Part shown: in pieces, positions 5,906 to 7,120 of the stretch
Layout: every line of letters begins with the position of its first letter
Numbering within the stretch: the first letter of the stretch is position 1
Source: Lentisphaeria bacterium
Lineage (GTDB): Bacteria; Verrucomicrobiota; Lentisphaeria; Victivallales; GWF2-50-93
Length of the DNA stretch: 7,120 bases
Reading direction: 5' to 3'
Assembly (NCBI GenBank): GCA_020056205.1
Contig: JAGVIF010000097.1
Coordinates: 1 to 7,120 of the forward strand
Position numbers and translations under genes: made by a program
Notes under the pieces: generated by a model
What the model was told of the DNA's origin: nothing
Database searches by the model: none
The model's input: the letters and a program-made list of their open reading frames with translations, nothing else

Positions 5906-5928
5906 AATTTTTAAAAAAAATATTTGTT

Positions 5929-7120
5929 ATGTCAAAAGCCGTGCTTTTTTTAGCGGACGGCATGGCGGATGAGCCGCTTGATGAACTTGCCGGCAAGACT
6001 CCGCTCGAATATGCCAACACTCCAAATATGGATTTGATCGCGCGCCGGGGGGCTTCCGGAACTTTTCTTTCGCTTCCGGGAAATTGTCCGACTTCGTCTG
6101 ACGCCGCGAACCTTTCCGTTCTCGGCTACGACCTTGAGAAAAATTATCCCGGCAGGGGTCCGATAGAGGCGGCAGGCAGAAACATTCACCTTGCCGATGA
6201 TGAGATCGCATTCCGCTGTAACATCGTTGACATAAAAGACGGGATTCTGAATGATTATTCCGCCGGGCATGTTGACGATAAAACTTCCGTGACGATTATA
6301 AAAATTCTGAACGATAAACTCGGCTCGGAAAAACTCAGATTTTATCCGGGCGTCAGCTACAGAAACATCCTCGTCCTGAAGGGCGCTGAGTTCACCGAAA
6401 AAATAAATTTCGCCAAGCCGGATTCGTCGCAGGGCGAGGAGATATCCAAATTACTCCCTTACCAGGCGAATGACTCCCCCGAATCCGCTGAAACCGCGCA
6501 ATTTATCCGAAAACTTATTTTTGATTCAATACTGATTCTTTCATCTCTTCCGCACAACAAAAATAATAACGGAAAAGCCAATGCCGTCTGGCCGTGGAGC
6601 CCGGGCAGAAAACCTCAACTCCAATCCTTTTCCGAAAAATATCAGGGCGCGCGGGCGGCGGTCATAAGCGCGGTTGATGTGATTTTCGGAATAGCCGCAT
6701 GCACCGGAATGGACATAATAAAAGTTCCGGGAGCAACAGGATTCATTGACACCAATTACGAAGGCAAGGCCTCCGCCGCAATAGACGCCGTCAAAAACCG
6801 CGATTTTCTCTTCCTCCACGTCGAGGCGATAGACGAGTGCTCGCACATGGGAAGACTCGATTTAAAACTCAAAGCGATAGAAGATTTCGATTCAAGAATA
6901 GTCGGGCCGGTTATGAAAGCATTAGAAAATGATAACATTACTTTCGCCGTCCTCCCCGACCATTACGTCCCGATAAAAGTCAGAAAACACACCCGCACTC
7001 CGACGCCGGTCGCAATCTGCGGTCCGCACATAACCCCCGACGCCATATCTTTCTACAGCGAAACCCTCGCGCCGAAAGGCTCTCTCGGTCTCATGAAAAA
7101 AGATCAGCTCATGAAAAAAA
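5929..7120 (+). CDS. apgM: Archaeal-type 2,3-bisphosphoglycerate-independent phosphoglycerate mutase (ApgM family), 3' end cut by the window
   Basis: Family members interconvert 3- and 2-phosphoglycerate in glycolysis/gluconeogenesis using divalent metal and a phosphoserine intermediate; some bacterial relatives are annotated as proposed homoserine kinases, so substrate is not certain. The frame gives 397 codons without a stop, against about 400-410 for the family, so only a few residues are missing. Motifs in order: LADGMADEPL (8-17) with metal ligand D10; KTPLEYANTPNMD (23-35); PTSSDAANLSVLGYD (54-68) with likely nucleophile S57; GRGPIEA (75-81); VPGATG (266-271); HVEAIDECSH (297-306) with metal ligands; DH (344-345); and H354 in the KHT segment. 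HVEA-I-DE-C-S-H differs mildly from the common HVEAPDEAGH. ATG 5929 is chosen because the ADG motif begins 9 residues later; the ATG at 5962 would remove it. No Shine-Dalgarno is visible in the AT-rich leader. Transcribed alone after a long spacer. Confidence 0.93.
   Translation, partial: MSKAVLFLADGMADEPLDELAGKTPLEYANTPNMDLIARRGASGTFLSLPGNCPTSSDAANLSVLGYDLEKNYPGRGPIEAAGRNIHLADDEIAFRCNIVDIKDGILNDYSAGHVDDKTSVTIIKILNDKLGSEKLRFYPGVSYRNILVLKGAEFTEKINFAKPDSSQGEEISKLLPYQANDSPESAETAQFIRKLIFDSILILSSLPHNKNNNGKANAVWPWSPGRKPQLQSFSEKYQGARAAVISAVDVIFGIAACTGMDIIKVPGATGFIDTNYEGKASAAIDAVKNRDFLFLHVEAIDECSHMGRLDLKLKAIEDFDSRIVGPVMKALENDNITFAVLPDHYVPIKVRKHTRTPTPVAICGPHITPDAISFYSETLAPKGSLGLMKKDQLMKK

Larger units (their letters stand above)
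5245..5928. other. 684-bp non-coding spacer filled with short-period degenerate repeats
   Basis: There is no credible coding region on either strand between panB and the mutase gene. The spacer contains several separate micro-repeat arrays (5317-5412, 5497-5536, 5773-5820, 5844-5905), a pair of related motifs (5454-5468 and 5822-5836), two CCCGAG-type hairpins and one long inverted repeat. TCAAAGT occurs five times at its left end (5251, 5277, 5377, 5393, 5401). The segment at about 5540-5625 is strongly purine-rich on the plus strand. I see no tRNA, rRNA or recognised riboswitch in it. It resembles repeat-rich intergenic DNA of some uncultivated bacteria, but I cannot test that here. Confidence 0.7.

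Noticed and set aside
5927..6846. Minus-strand open frames (94-106 codons) opposite apgM
   Set aside because: The plus strand reads as a continuous ApgM-family protein across this interval, so these are shadows.

Overview
The window looks like a piece of chromosome from an uncultivated, mid-GC bacterium. It holds three housekeeping-type genes (an RNase R/RNase II family exoribonuclease, panB, and an archaeal-type cofactor-independent phosphoglycerate mutase) and the 3' part of a type I restriction gene. I cannot name the phylum. The mix of bacterial panB and RNase R with an ApgM-type mutase, weak or absent Shine-Dalgarno sequences at two genes, and spacers full of short degenerate repeats resembles metagenome-derived candidate phyla, but that is an impression only.

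Layout. (1) Positions 2-2149, plus strand: the C-terminal two thirds of HsdR, the motor/nuclease subunit of a type I restriction-modification system, cut by the left edge. (2) Positions 2150-2468: a non-coding spacer packed with GC-rich inverted and direct repeats. (3) Positions 2469-4411, minus strand: an RNB-domain 3'-5' exoribonuclease. Its C-terminal S1 domain is in a different frame from the catalytic part, so the gene carries an apparent frameshift near 2715-2735. (4) Positions 4412-4455: a 44-bp divergent intergenic region serving the exoribonuclease (leftward) and panB (rightward). (5) Positions 4456-5244, plus strand: panB, ketopantoate hydroxymethyltransferase, with a TTG start. (6) Positions 5245-5928: a 684-bp non-coding spacer with several unrelated micro-repeat arrays, mostly with a 7-9 bp period, and three stem-loops. 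(7) Positions 5929-7120, plus strand: a phosphoglycerate mutase of the ApgM type, open at the right edge and probably only a few residues short of complete.

The genes do not form one pathway or operon. The mutase belongs to glycolysis/gluconeogenesis (or acts as a homoserine kinase, as some relatives are annotated), PanB to pantothenate and coenzyme A synthesis, and the exoribonuclease to RNA turnover. HsdR uses isoleucine codons very differently from panB and apgM, which fits horizontal acquisition of the restriction locus.

I found no convincing new multi-gene system. The observations most worth following up are the in-phase 8-bp repeat array and its companion arrays in the panB-apgM spacer, the frameshift that separates the S1 domain from the exoribonuclease, and the structured repeat cluster behind hsdR.
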